DNA from: Tsuneonella aeria
GTDB lineage: Bacteria; Pseudomonadota; Alphaproteobacteria; Sphingomonadales; Sphingomonadaceae
Length of the DNA: 64,000 bases
Direction of reading: 5' to 3'
NCBI RefSeq assembly: GCF_009827495.1
Contig: NZ_WTZA01000001.1
Location: forward strand, 1,178,001 to 1,242,000
Shown: piece after piece, positions 8,970 through 17,268 of the stretch
Numbering within the stretch: position 1 is the stretch's first letter
Layout of the letters: every line of letters starts with the position of its first letter
Notes under the pieces: generated by a model
What the model saw: only the letters and a program-made list of their open reading frames with translations
Databases searched by the model: none
Told to the model about the DNA's origin: nothing
Made by a program: the position numbers and the translations under genes

Positions 8970-11282
8970 ATGAGAAAAATTGCGATAACGGCGGTCGCCG
9001 CCCTGCTGGCGGGCACGAGCGTACCGGCACTCGCCCAGGCGGCGCGCGATAGCGAAGAACGCGCCCAGGCCAACGCGCCGATCGAAGAGATCGTGGTCAC
9101 TGCACGCCGGACGGCGGAATCATCTCAGGATGCTCCCGTTTCGCTCACAGCGTTCAGCGCCGATACTGTCGATAAGCTGGGCATCGAAAGCGTGGCGGAT
9201 GTCCCGGCGTACACGCCAAACCTGACGATCTCGGAGCAATCCGCGAGTCTCACCGCGGCATCGATCTACATTCGCGGCGTCGGCAACCAGGAACCCAGCG
9301 CGGTGTCCGAACAGGGTGTGGGCGTCTATCTCGACGGCGTCTATGTCGCGCGCTCGGCTGGCGCCATCTTCGATCTCGTGGATCTGGAGCGGATTGAAGT
9401 CCTTCGGGGGCCGCAAGGCACCCTGTTTGGGCGCAATTCGATCGGGGGTGCGATCCAGCTCATCTCGCGCAGGCCCAGCGAGGACATGGAAGCCGAAATA
9501 CGCGCCGGTTATGGAAGCAACAACGAGTGGCATGGGCGCATCCGCCTCGACAGCGGCCGGTTAGGCCCCTTTGCGGCATCGCTGGCTTATTCGCATCAAC
9601 AGAGAGACGGTTATGTCGACAACCTGTTGACGCCCGCTTCGCACGATCCGGGTGCGATCAATTCTGATGCCATTCTGTTCGCGTTGAACGGCGATTTTGG
9701 CGACGTGACGGTCGACTATCGGCTGGACTGGAATCACCGCACGGGAAATGGTCCCTATTTCCAGCTTCTGGCGGCTACCGATGATTTCCGCCGATTTTTC
9801 GGTGCTTCGCAGACGTTCGGCGGCGATCCCTTCATTATCAGCGACAAACGGTTGGACCAAGGTCTGCAGGCGGGCTTCATCAATCGTGACGGCGAGCTCG
9901 ACTACGGCTCCTCGGCGCGCATCTTCGGAAACAGCCTTACGGTATCCTACGAAGCAAATGAGAACCTGACTCTCAAGTCAATCACAGGATATCGCAAGTT
10001 TTTCCAGGACACTATTTTGACGCTGTCGGGCCAAGGGAACCTGCGCGGCGTGGTGCTCGACCCAGTTACCTACGCGCCCACCATCGCGCCAGTCGTGCCC
10101 TTTGTCGGCAACAACGCCCCGCAGAACCAGTGGCAGTTCAGCCAGGAATTGCAGGCACTGTTCGACTTCGACACGCTCAGCTTCGTGACCGGCATGTTCT
10201 ATTTCTACGAGAGGGCGGACGAGTTCAACCGGCAGGGACTGACCTTCGTGCTGCCCGGCGGGCAAGCCGGCCTCAACCTCAGCCCGACGCAGGCCTTCGG
10301 CGGCGCGACCGAGTCCATGGCGGCTTTCGGGCAGGCGACGTGGAAGCCTGCTGCCCTCCAGGAGCGCCTCGAACTGACCGCCGGGGTGCGCTTCACCGGC
10401 GACCGTAAGACGATCAACCTTGTCGGTGACGTCATACCGGCCGTGCGCGGCAAGGTCGAATACGAGAACGTTTCCTGGCTCGGCTCTGCGTCCTATCGTT
10501 TCAGCGATCAGGCGCTGGCGTATGTCCGCGTTTCGACCGGGTATCGCTCGGGGGGGATCAATCCGCGCACCAACGTCATCAACATCTTCGAGCCCGAAGA
10601 CGTCATCTCTTACGAGGCGGGGCTGAAAACCGATCTCTTCAATCGCAGGTTGCGTTTCAACCTTTCGGCATTCCAGACCGATTACGACAACCTGCAGATC
10701 CAGCAATTCACCGCTGGTACCGGCGGTGCGACCGCCAGGATCGTGAACGCGGGCAAGGTACGTTACCGCGGCGTGGAGGCCGAGGCTACGATCGTACCCG
10801 TGGATGGGCTGACCTTCACCGGGTCGATCGGCTACCTCGATCCGACGTACAAGACGTTCCTCTACCGCGATCCGGTCACCGACCAGGTCATAAACGTCGC
10901 CGACGAGGCGCGCTTGCCTCAGACCGCGAAATTCAACGCGCATGCCGGTGCAGAGTATCGGACCCCGGTCGGCATTGGCGAGCTGTCGGCCCGGCTCGAC
11001 TATTCGTATCGCAGCACGGTGTATTATTTTGCGCTCGATCGGGTGAACCCGTTCAACCGCGAGGTGCGGTCGCGTCCTGACCACAACCTGCGGGCGCGGG
11101 TGGCGTTGTCCGAGATATCCCTGGGCGACCATGCCGCACTGGAGGTCTCCGCTTTCGGAAACAACCTGACCAACCAGGAAAACATCGATTTCGGCATCGA
11201 TTTTGGCGCCCTGGGCTTCGGGGGCGCGAGCTTCAAGCGGCCCCGCACGTTCGGGATCGAACTGAAAGCCAACTATCGGTGA
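8970..11282 (+). CDS. TonB-dependent outer-membrane receptor
   Basis: 770 residues with a signal peptide (MRKIAITAVAALLAGTSVPALAQA, cleavage near 24) and a TonB box (EEIVVTARR) near 32. The plug domain has IYIRGVGNQ, GVYLDGVYVARS and LRGPQGTLFGRNSIGGAI. A long beta-barrel follows and ends in a typical aromatic C-terminus (GIELKANYR). This belongs to the large sphingomonad receptor group associated with aromatic or steroid compounds rather than classic siderophore receptors. It energises uptake across the outer membrane through TonB-ExbBD. The GTGA overlap at 11279-11282 couples it to the MFS gene. Confidence 0.9.
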   Translation: MRKIAITAVAALLAGTSVPALAQAARDSEERAQANAPIEEIVVTARRTAESSQDAPVSLTAFSADTVDKLGIESVADVPAYTPNLTISEQSASLTAASIYIRGVGNQEPSAVSEQGVGVYLDGVYVARSAGAIFDLVDLERIEVLRGPQGTLFGRNSIGGAIQLISRRPSEDMEAEIRAGYGSNNEWHGRIRLDSGRLGPFAASLAYSHQQRDGYVDNLLTPASHDPGAINSDAILFALNGDFGDVTVDYRLDWNHRTGNGPYFQLLAATDDFRRFFGASQTFGGDPFIISDKRLDQGLQAGFINRDGELDYGSSARIFGNSLTVSYEANENLTLKSITGYRKFFQDTILTLSGQGNLRGVVLDPVTYAPTIAPVVPFVGNNAPQNQWQFSQELQALFDFDTLSFVTGMFYFYERADEFNRQGLTFVLPGGQAGLNLSPTQAFGGATESMAAFGQATWKPAALQERLELTAGVRFTGDRKTINLVGDVIPAVRGKVEYENVSWLGSASYRFSDQALAYVRVSTGYRSGGINPRTNVINIFEPEDVISYEAGLKTDLFNRRLRFNLSAFQTDYDNLQIQQFTAGTGGATARIVNAGKVRYRGVEAEATIVPVDGLTFTGSIGYLDPTYKTFLYRDPVTDQVINVADEARLPQTAKFNAHAGAEYRTPVGIGELSARLDYSYRSTVYYFALDRVNPFNREVRSRPDHNLRARVALSEISLGDHAALEVSAFGNNLTNQENIDFGIDFGALGFGGASFKRPRTFGIELKANYR

Positions 11283-12562
11283 TACACGTGAAGCCTGGAG
11301 CCGGGGACCGCAGGGTAACACCGGGGGGCGCATACCCCGATGGGCAGAAGCTGAACCGGCGACACCTGGAGCTTTTGGTGCTGCTCGGCTTCGTACTGAT
11401 GTTCGAGGGGTTTGACATCAGCCTGACCAGCGTTGTGTTGCCTTACGTCGGATCAGACTTCGGCATCACGACGCCGGCGCTCGGGCGGGCAGTCGCGGCA
11501 ATTGCCGCGGGCTCGATTGTTGCGGTTTTTCTGATCCGGCTTGCCGACCGGTTCGGACGCAGGCCCATCCTCCTAATCGCGGCAGGTGGTTTCTCGATTG
11601 GCTCGCTGCTCACGGTGCTTGCTCCCGATATCGAGAGCTACGTGGCGATACAGTTCGTTACACGAATGCTGATGGTTTCACTCGTCAGCCTGGCCTATCT
11701 CGTGGTAAGCGAAACGCTGCCGCCGCCGCTACGCGGGCGGGCTAACGGCTTGTTGGGGGCAGTCGCCAGCATGGGGGCAGCACTGCCTTTCCTAATGCTG
11801 AAGCCAGCGCTCGAGACCGAAATGGGCTGGCGGCTGTTGTTCGTCGTGGGATCCGCCCCGCTGATCATCCTGCCGTTGTTGTTCATCAGAGTGAAGGAGA
11901 CGCCAGTTTGGGCCGAAATGCAGGCGTCAAACAACAATCGCATCACCATGCGGACAGAGTTCGTGCAGCTCGTCACATCGAAGTTTCGCCAGCGTTTCGC
12001 GGCGATGAGCGCGCTCTGGTTCATCATCAATTTCGCCAGTGCGGCCGGTACCGTGTTCTTTACCTACTACGTCACGCAGGAGCGGGGCTGGTCCACTACA
12101 GAGCTCATGGCCATCGCCCCGCTCAGCCTGTTGGGCGCGTTTATCGGCTATATCGGCGCCGGCGCACTGGCGGATTGGATCGGGAGAAGGCCGACCATCG
12201 CGTCATTCCTGTTCCTGTACGGGGTTCTGACCCTGATCTGCTATTCTGCAGAGGATAGTGCTGTCATCACAGCCAGCTTCGTCGGCCTCCAGGCCATGCT
12301 TGGGTTGTGGATGATCTGTTTCACCCTGAACAGCGAGCTATTCCCCACCGAATTGCGCGCCGCAGCCAACGGTTGGTCGCATAATATGGTAGGTCGATGG
12401 GGGGCGGTCGTCGCGCCCTTGCTTCTCGGCGAACTTAGCGCGCTTCTCGGCGGGACAGCCTCGGCCGCAATGGCCTTGGCCGTTGTGCCCTGGCTGGGCA
12501 TACCGCTCATCCTGTTCGCACTCCCGGAAACCAAGGCAATTCGTTTGGATGAACAGCCATGA
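11279..12562 (+). CDS. MFS transporter (aromatic acid/sugar porter-like)
   Basis: 427 residues and about 12 transmembrane segments. The first helix carries MFEGFDISLTSVVLP, the D-containing motif of aromatic acid:proton symporters. The loop 2-3 motif (RLADRFGRRPIL) and its repeat (GALADWIGRRPTI) are both present. It starts at GTG 11279, overlapping the receptor stop; a second GTG at 11288 is possible. The pairing with a TonB receptor suggests that it carries the imported compound across the inner membrane. Substrate not identifiable. Confidence 0.8.
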   Translation: MIHVKPGAGDRRVTPGGAYPDGQKLNRRHLELLVLLGFVLMFEGFDISLTSVVLPYVGSDFGITTPALGRAVAAIAAGSIVAVFLIRLADRFGRRPILLIAAGGFSIGSLLTVLAPDIESYVAIQFVTRMLMVSLVSLAYLVVSETLPPPLRGRANGLLGAVASMGAALPFLMLKPALETEMGWRLLFVVGSAPLIILPLLFIRVKETPVWAEMQASNNNRITMRTEFVQLVTSKFRQRFAAMSALWFIINFASAAGTVFFTYYVTQERGWSTTELMAIAPLSLLGAFIGYIGAGALADWIGRRPTIASFLFLYGVLTLICYSAEDSAVITASFVGLQAMLGLWMICFTLNSELFPTELRAAANGWSHNMVGRWGAVVAPLLLGELSALLGGTASAAMALAVVPWLGIPLILFALPETKAIRLDEQP

Positions 12563-12690
12563 GTGATGCGGCGGGAAGCGGCTGATGGATACATCCAACC
12601 GCAGTCCGCATGATTGGACATACCGCAAGGCATCAAGGCTGCTTATCTTCTAGCAGAAGATCGCTTGCTGAGTAAATTACGAGAGGCGGG

Positions 12691-12945
12691 TCAAGCAGAT
12701 ACCGGTTCGGGAATCGCGCAGGCCGCGTCAACGCCCAGCACATGAGCGACGCGGCCTAGGCCCATCCAGCCCGCGATGCAGTAGCTAAGATCGACGATCT
12801 CGGTATCGGCGAACGCGGACTTGAACTCGCTCCAGAATTCCTCGTCGCCGGCGATGCCCTTCGGGTCACGGCCCATCCCTTCGGCATAGCGCACCGCAAG
12901 CAGTTCACGCGCGGTCAGCCCGCTCTGGTCGCCCTCGAGGTGTGA
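12691..12945 (-). pseudogene. Truncated carboxymuconolactone decarboxylase/AhpD-like fragment
   Basis: The C-terminal ~85 residues read LTARELLAVRYAEGMGRDPKG...FADTEIVDLSYCIAGWMGLGRV...LGVD. This matches the end of the CMD/AhpD family. The family's N-terminal CxxC-bearing half is absent. The frame leaves recognisable similarity at about 12945, exactly where a truncated plus-strand gene begins, so the two define a rearrangement junction. A shorter GTG-started reading (12894) exists but is unlikely to be functional. Confidence 0.6.
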
Positions 12946-13397
12946 TGACCAACGGCCCAGCTCCGGATGAGGCCTTGTCGAGCCAGACCGAGCCAGGGGT
13001 ATCGCATGGACCGACCACGCTCAAACTCGGGTACGAGCGCCTGTCGGGCGATGGGCGCACCGCCCTTCAGACACCGCTGGCGACGCTGCACGCCTTCAAT
13101 GGCTGGGCAGACAAGTTCCTGACGACGCCGGCCGGCGGCTTACGCGACGTTTATGTCGATGTTGGGCACATCTTCCCCAAGGCCACCCCTGCAATCGGCG
13201 GTGCGAGCCTACGGATCGCCTTCCATGATTTCCGGTCTACCCGGGGTGATCTACACTACGGGCGGGAATGGAACGTGATGGCCGCTTATCCCGTCGCGCC
13301 CTGGCTGACCGGAATGATCAAGGCTGCTCGATACAAAGCCGACACCTTTGGAGCCGATACGACCAAGGTATGGGCTCAACTGGAAGCGCGATTCTGA
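12942..13397 (+). pseudogene. Truncated alginate-export-type outer-membrane protein, C-terminal part
   Basis: Residues from about 23 on (LKLGYERLSGDG...FQTPLATLHAFNGWADKFLTTPAGGLRDVYV) strongly resemble the last third of the alginate_exp porin family, ending in a beta-strand with terminal Phe (WAQLEARF). Full members are ~400-450 residues; this has 151, and the first ~22 residues are unrelated. The gene has lost its signal peptide and most of the barrel. It abuts the truncated CMD gene head-to-head, marking a deletion or insertion scar at the left edge of the nitrate module. Confidence 0.65.
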
Positions 13398-13406
13398 TCA
13401 CGGCGC

Positions 13407-14165
13407 TCAGGCGCCATCGGCCAGACCTTCTAGCGCCGCCACGTCGAGCAGTTCGACGCAGCTGAGCGTCACCAGCCGTACTAACCGCCGGTTCCGCAGC
13501 TGGCTCAATACCCGGCTGACGGTTTCCTTGGTCAAGCCAAGGTAATCGGCGATATCGGCCCGGCTCATCGGCAAGGCCATATGCGCCACATCGTGGCCGA
13601 CAATCCGTTCATAACGCTGATGCAGATATAGCAGGAACGATGCCACCCGCTCCATCGCGGTCTTTCGGCCAAGGACAATGAATTGCTGCTGCGCCGCGGC
13701 CAGTTCGTGCCGCGCACTGTCAAGCAGACTGTCTTTCAGCACCGCATTGCGATTGACGTAATCTTCGAAGCGGCTGCGTTCGAACGCCCATAAACGTGCC
13801 GGCTCCAACGCTTCGGCCGTCATCTCGTGGTCTGTGCCAAGGGCCATGCCGATAAAATCACCCGGCAAGGTGAAGCCGGTTATCTGACGGCGTCCGTCAG
13901 CCATCAGGCGATAAAGCCGCAAAGACCCGGCAACCAAAGTGTAAACCTGCCCGGCCCGGTCACCCTGGTGGAACAACGGCGCACCAGACTCTACCAGGCG
14001 ATCTATCCCCATGGTCCGCAACTCGGACAATTGATTGCATTTAAGGGCGTGGAACATCGAAACCCGTCGCACTTCACACGGGTAACAGGGATGATCCGCC
14101 GGAAGAGGAGCAGCTTTCAGGACACGCGCATGGGCCGTGTCGATAGAGTGGGCATAGTCCAGCAC
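13407..14165 (-). CDS. Crp/Fnr-family regulator, FNR-like
   Basis: 252 residues from a GTG start. The N-terminus has CYPC (C27, C30) and C43. A cyclic-nucleotide-like beta-roll follows (LVESGAPLFHQGDRAGQVYTLVAGSLRLYR). The helix-turn-helix is MSRADIADYLGLTKETVSRVLSQL, whose E-x-SR recognition helix fits FNR boxes (TTGAT-N4-ATCAA). The central cysteine that completes the 4Fe-4S site in E. coli FNR is absent (ARLWAFERS at that place), so oxygen sensing, if any, must differ. It is the last gene of the nar direction, 66 bases after the 75-aa gene. It probably regulates the two FNR-type boxes at 25,404 and 31,896. Confidence 0.85.
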   Translation of the reverse strand: MLDYAHSIDTAHARVLKAAPLPADHPCYPCEVRRVSMFHALKCNQLSELRTMGIDRLVESGAPLFHQGDRAGQVYTLVAGSLRLYRLMADGRRQITGFTLPGDFIGMALGTDHEMTAEALEPARLWAFERSRFEDYVNRNAVLKDSLLDSARHELAAAQQQFIVLGRKTAMERVASFLLYLHQRYERIVGHDVAHMALPMSRADIADYLGLTKETVSRVLSQLRNRRLVRLVTLSCVELLDVAALEGLADGA

Positions 14166-14231
14166 AGGTTTCGCGCAAGCATATGCCAGCGCGAGCCAAA
14201 ACTGTCGAGCAGCAAAACCCGTGACGGCAGG

Positions 14232-14459
14232 TTACCCGAATATGTAGAGCGCCGCGAGCACCACAGAGATAATCACCGCGAGTAGCCAGATCGCGGGCCA
14301 CGGATTGGCCTGGTGCTCATCAACTGACACGCTCTCGAGCGGGGCGATCGGACGATCATCAGTCCTTCCATCGCCGTGATCCTTTATAATTCGCGGAGTG
14401 AGCGGGGCATTGTCGGCCGCGAGCGTCTGTTCGGCGGAGGTCGGGTATGGCTTGGTCAT
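14232..14459 (-). CDS. Small single-span membrane protein in the nar operon
   Basis: 75 residues from the ATG at 14459, preceded by an AAGGAG ribosome site. A polar N-terminal ~50 residues is followed by one C-terminal transmembrane helix (PWPAIWLLAVIISVVLAALYIFG). The start overlaps the stop of the upstream 111-aa gene by 4 bases, so translation is coupled to narGHJI-ppiC. Unknown family. A membrane accessory role in nitrate respiration is inferred from context only. Confidence 0.6.
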   Translation of the reverse strand: MTKPYPTSAEQTLAADNAPLTPRIIKDHGDGRTDDRPIAPLESVSVDEHQANPWPAIWLLAVIISVVLAALYIFG

Positions 14460-14791
14460 TGGACGCTCCTTAAGGACGCTACACCAGATGGCAGCGCGGA
14501 ATGGGCAGAACAAGGCTGCTGGGCAAGACGCCAGTCGATCATAGCGGCAAGGCAGGCAAGGCCGGGATCGGCTGCGTCGCGAACGTAGCTGATCAGGGTG
14601 GTCCAATCCTCGTCACTCGCGGCACGGCTGAAATCGGCCACCGCAAGTCGAGCGGCGCGGGCGGGCGACATCTGCTCTGCGCGCGCGAGCCGCTCAAGCG
14701 CGGAAGCGCATTGCGGGCCAGCTTGATCGAGCCACGACTGGATATCCGAGCCGGCAGTGCGGGCGGCAGCCAGATAATCGCCCAGCATCAT
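14456..14791 (-). CDS. Hypothetical 111-aa protein in the nar operon
   Basis: Soluble, helical protein (MMLGDYLAAARTAGSDIQSW...RLARAEQMSPARAARLAVADFSRAASDEDWTTLISYVRDAADPG). Four-base overlaps on both sides place it firmly in the nar operon, between ppiC and the small membrane protein. No domain recognised. The C-terminal ~20 residues overlie the 75-aa gene's ribosome site. A role with the reductase or its maturation is a guess from position. Confidence 0.55.
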   Translation of the reverse strand: MMLGDYLAAARTAGSDIQSWLDQAGPQCASALERLARAEQMSPARAARLAVADFSRAASDEDWTTLISYVRDAADPGLACLAAMIDWRLAQQPCSAHSALPSGVASLRSVQ

Positions 14792-15735
14792 GCCGCCAGC
14801 GTCCCCGCGCGAGCATCGCCCACGGGCGCCTGATCGAGAGCGATGCCTTCAATCTCGGCCTCGTCGGCCAGCTCCTGCACCAGCCGCATGGCGGCCACGG
14901 TCCAGGCGCGCGCCTCGAGCAGATCGGCGATCTTGGGCTTTACCACTTCGAACGGCAACGTGCGGCCCTCGATGATCCGGTCGAGCCGGATGACGTGCCA
15001 ACCGTGGCGTGATCGCACTGGTTCGCGGTTAACCGTGCCCACCGGGGTGCGCTCAATGTGGGTCTGCACTTCGGCCACCAGATCACCGCGCCGCAATTGG
15101 CCGAGTGACCCTTCCTGTTGGGCTGACGGGCATCCGGAAAACTCCCTCGCCGCTTCAGCAAAGGTCGCACGCTCATCGCCTACTTCGGCGATAATCGTCC
15201 GGGCCTGCTGCTCGGCTGCAGCCCAGGCGTCGTCATCCCCGGCGCCTTCGGGTTCGATCAGGATGTGCGATGCTTCGTACAGTGTCGGCGTGCGGAACCG
15301 GAAAGCCTGCGCATCATAGGTTCGGCGGCATTCCTCTTCCGAGGGGACGGCCGTGCCGGCGACATCGTCGAGCAGGCTGCGGATCAATGCTTCGTCATCA
15401 ACCAGCGGCTTTCCGGCTTCGTCGGTCTCGCGTACCGGGGCGCAGCCACGCCGTGCCGCTTCACGCAGCAACAGATGCCGCACGACAAGGGCCTGCGCCG
15501 CGGCGCGCCAGGCGCTTTCACCGTCAGGCGACGGGTGATGCGGCATTTCCTCTGCGATCTGTTCTGCCGTAATCTCGACCCCGTCGATCCGGACTTCGGC
15601 AAACGCCGATAATGGGGGGCGCTGTTCTTCCGCCCCACCGCACCCGTGCGACTGGCAGGCTGACGGCATCGCCTGGTCAACCGGCGGGAGCGGCGGCGCC
15701 GCGATATTGATAACGTCGAGCGTGCGGGCCATCAC
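14788..15735 (-). CDS. Parvulin-type peptidyl-prolyl isomerase of the nar operon
   Basis: 315 residues. The C-terminal half carries a PpiC/rotamase domain: YEASHILIEPEG near 150, then CPSAQQEGSLGQLRRGDLV and VRSRHGWHVIRLDRI. The N-terminal half is a SurA/NifM-like helical chaperone part. No signal peptide is evident, so it acts in the cytoplasm. Parvulin genes directly after narI are known in several proteobacterial nar operons and are thought to assist assembly. It overlaps narI by 4 bases (ATGA). Confidence 0.8.
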   Translation of the reverse strand: MMARTLDVINIAAPPLPPVDQAMPSACQSHGCGGAEEQRPPLSAFAEVRIDGVEITAEQIAEEMPHHPSPDGESAWRAAAQALVVRHLLLREAARRGCAPVRETDEAGKPLVDDEALIRSLLDDVAGTAVPSEEECRRTYDAQAFRFRTPTLYEASHILIEPEGAGDDDAWAAAEQQARTIIAEVGDERATFAEAAREFSGCPSAQQEGSLGQLRRGDLVAEVQTHIERTPVGTVNREPVRSRHGWHVIRLDRIIEGRTLPFEVVKPKIADLLEARAWTVAAMRLVQELADEAEIEGIALDQAPVGDARAGTLAA

Positions 15736-16514
15736 TGCACCTCCTCGGTCATCGCCCGGGCGCTGGCACTGCCGCCAGAATAGACCGGTGTCCCGACCGG
15801 CAACGCGGCGCGCGGCGGTGCGCCTTTGCCGCGGCGGGTCCGCACGATTTGATAGCCCGGGCGCAGCAAGTACCAGATCGGCGCGCTGAACACGTGCACC
15901 AACCGTGTGAACGGTGTCAGCAGGAACAGCGTCAGCCCCAGCACGATGTGGAGTTTGTATACGATGTGGGTGTTGACGATGTAGGCCGCCGATCCCGGTT
16001 GCAGGGTCAGCAAGCCGTTCGCCCAGGCCATGAAATTGACCATTTCGCGGCCGTCGACGTGCTGCAGTGTCCAGTAGGTTGTCGAAAGGCCCAGTGCGAT
16101 CTGCAGCCAGATCAGCACCAGCACGACGATGTCAAGCGTAGCTGAACTGCGCCGGATGCGCGGATCGAACAGGCGGCGGTGGAGCAGCAGCGATGCGCCA
16201 ATGAAGGCCACGATGCCAGCAATCCCGCCTGCGACCAGTGCCAGAATCTGCTTCGACTGGTGCGAGATACCCAGATAATCCACGACGCCAATGGGGGTTA
16301 GGAGACCGACAAAATGGCCGCCAAGCAGCACCAGGATGCCCATGTGGAACAGGTTCGATCCCAGCATCATCTGTTTGCGGCGCAGAAACTGGCTCGATTG
16401 GGACCGCCAGGAATACTGGTTTGTATCGAACCGCAGGATGGAGCCTATCACCATCACCGTGACCGCGAGGTAGGGATACCAGCCAAACAGCAGATAGTGC
16501 ACGAATTCACGCAT
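15732..16514 (-). CDS. narI: Respiratory nitrate reductase gamma subunit (cytochrome b)
   Basis: 260 residues, five transmembrane helices. The four haem-ligand histidines line up with E. coli NarI: H57, H67, H189 and H207. It takes electrons from quinol at the periplasmic side and passes them through two b haems to NarH. A C-terminal extension of ~30 residues (PPRAALPVGTPVYSGG...) is longer than in E. coli. Overlaps narJ by 8 bases and ppiC by 4. Confidence 0.95.
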   Translation of the reverse strand: MREFVHYLLFGWYPYLAVTVMVIGSILRFDTNQYSWRSQSSQFLRRKQMMLGSNLFHMGILVLLGGHFVGLLTPIGVVDYLGISHQSKQILALVAGGIAGIVAFIGASLLLHRRLFDPRIRRSSATLDIVVLVLIWLQIALGLSTTYWTLQHVDGREMVNFMAWANGLLTLQPGSAAYIVNTHIVYKLHIVLGLTLFLLTPFTRLVHVFSAPIWYLLRPGYQIVRTRRGKGAPPRAALPVGTPVYSGGSASARAMTEEVQ

Positions 16515-17268
16515 GAGTGGTCTCCTCGGCGCCGTCAGGGATGCCTTTCTCGGGGCTCTTGCCGGCGCGGTTCGCGGCGCGGATGCGGGCGATCACGCCG
16601 GTTGGCCCGCCATTGTCGTAGGCAGCAGTACCGAAGCTGACGGGCGCTTCCTCCCACAGCTCATCGATCGTCTTGCTTTCGTCCTCGGCAAAGGCCTGGC
16701 CGATCTGCTCCAGCTTTTCGGCATCGGGCTTGGCATCAGCCAGACTGACGAGTGCTGCGAGGACGCCCGAATAGGGTGTGCCGCGCTGTTCGAGCCGCTC
16801 GGCCAGCACGGTCAGGACGTCGATCGGCTGCCGCAACCAGTCGCGCGCCTCGACAGGATCGAGCGTGGCGGTGAATTCCAAGAACAGCGGGAGGTAATCC
16901 GGTAGTTCGTTGGTCTTCATTTCCAGACCGTGACGAATGTATTCAAGGCCAAGATCGCTCATCGCCTGGCCACGATCCTTGTTGTCGCCGTGGACGTGCT
17001 CGAACAGGTGCAGAGACAGGCGCCGGGTACTGTCGAACAGCTCGCTGTAATCGGCTTGCAGATCAAACAAATCGCGCGTGGCGAGCGCATTGAGCAGTGG
17101 CTCTAACCCCGCCTGGGCAGAGGCGGACAGCGCCGTCTCCTGTGCCATCGCGTGACGCAATTCGGGAACTGCGGTCTGCAAGTCCGAGCTGGGATAGCCC
17201 AGCAAAGCGGCGAGCGAGCGCAAAGTAAGAGCCATCGTCGGCGGTTTGCGTGTGAGGCCCAGCATCAC
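16507..17268 (-). CDS. narJ: Nitrate reductase assembly chaperone
   Basis: 253 residues, all-helical TorD/NarJ family. Characteristic segments are LRSLAALLGYPSSDLQ, SELFDSTRRLSLHLFEHVHGD (the conserved Y-x-LFD..R..SL.L..H region near 75-95) and ELPDYLPLFLEF. NarJ binds the NarG N-terminus and helps molybdenum cofactor and Fe-S insertion before membrane docking. The start overlaps narH by 4 bases. Confidence 0.93.
   Translation of the reverse strand: MMLGLTRKPPTMALTLRSLAALLGYPSSDLQTAVPELRHAMAQETALSASAQAGLEPLLNALATRDLFDLQADYSELFDSTRRLSLHLFEHVHGDNKDRGQAMSDLGLEYIRHGLEMKTNELPDYLPLFLEFTATLDPVEARDWLRQPIDVLTVLAERLEQRGTPYSGVLAALVSLADAKPDAEKLEQIGQAFAEDESKTIDELWEEAPVSFGTAAYDNGGPTGVIARIRAANRAGKSPEKGIPDGAEETTHA

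Noticed and set aside
9978..11333. 451-codon minus-strand frame
   Set aside because: Antisense to the TonB receptor barrel; no recognisable domain.
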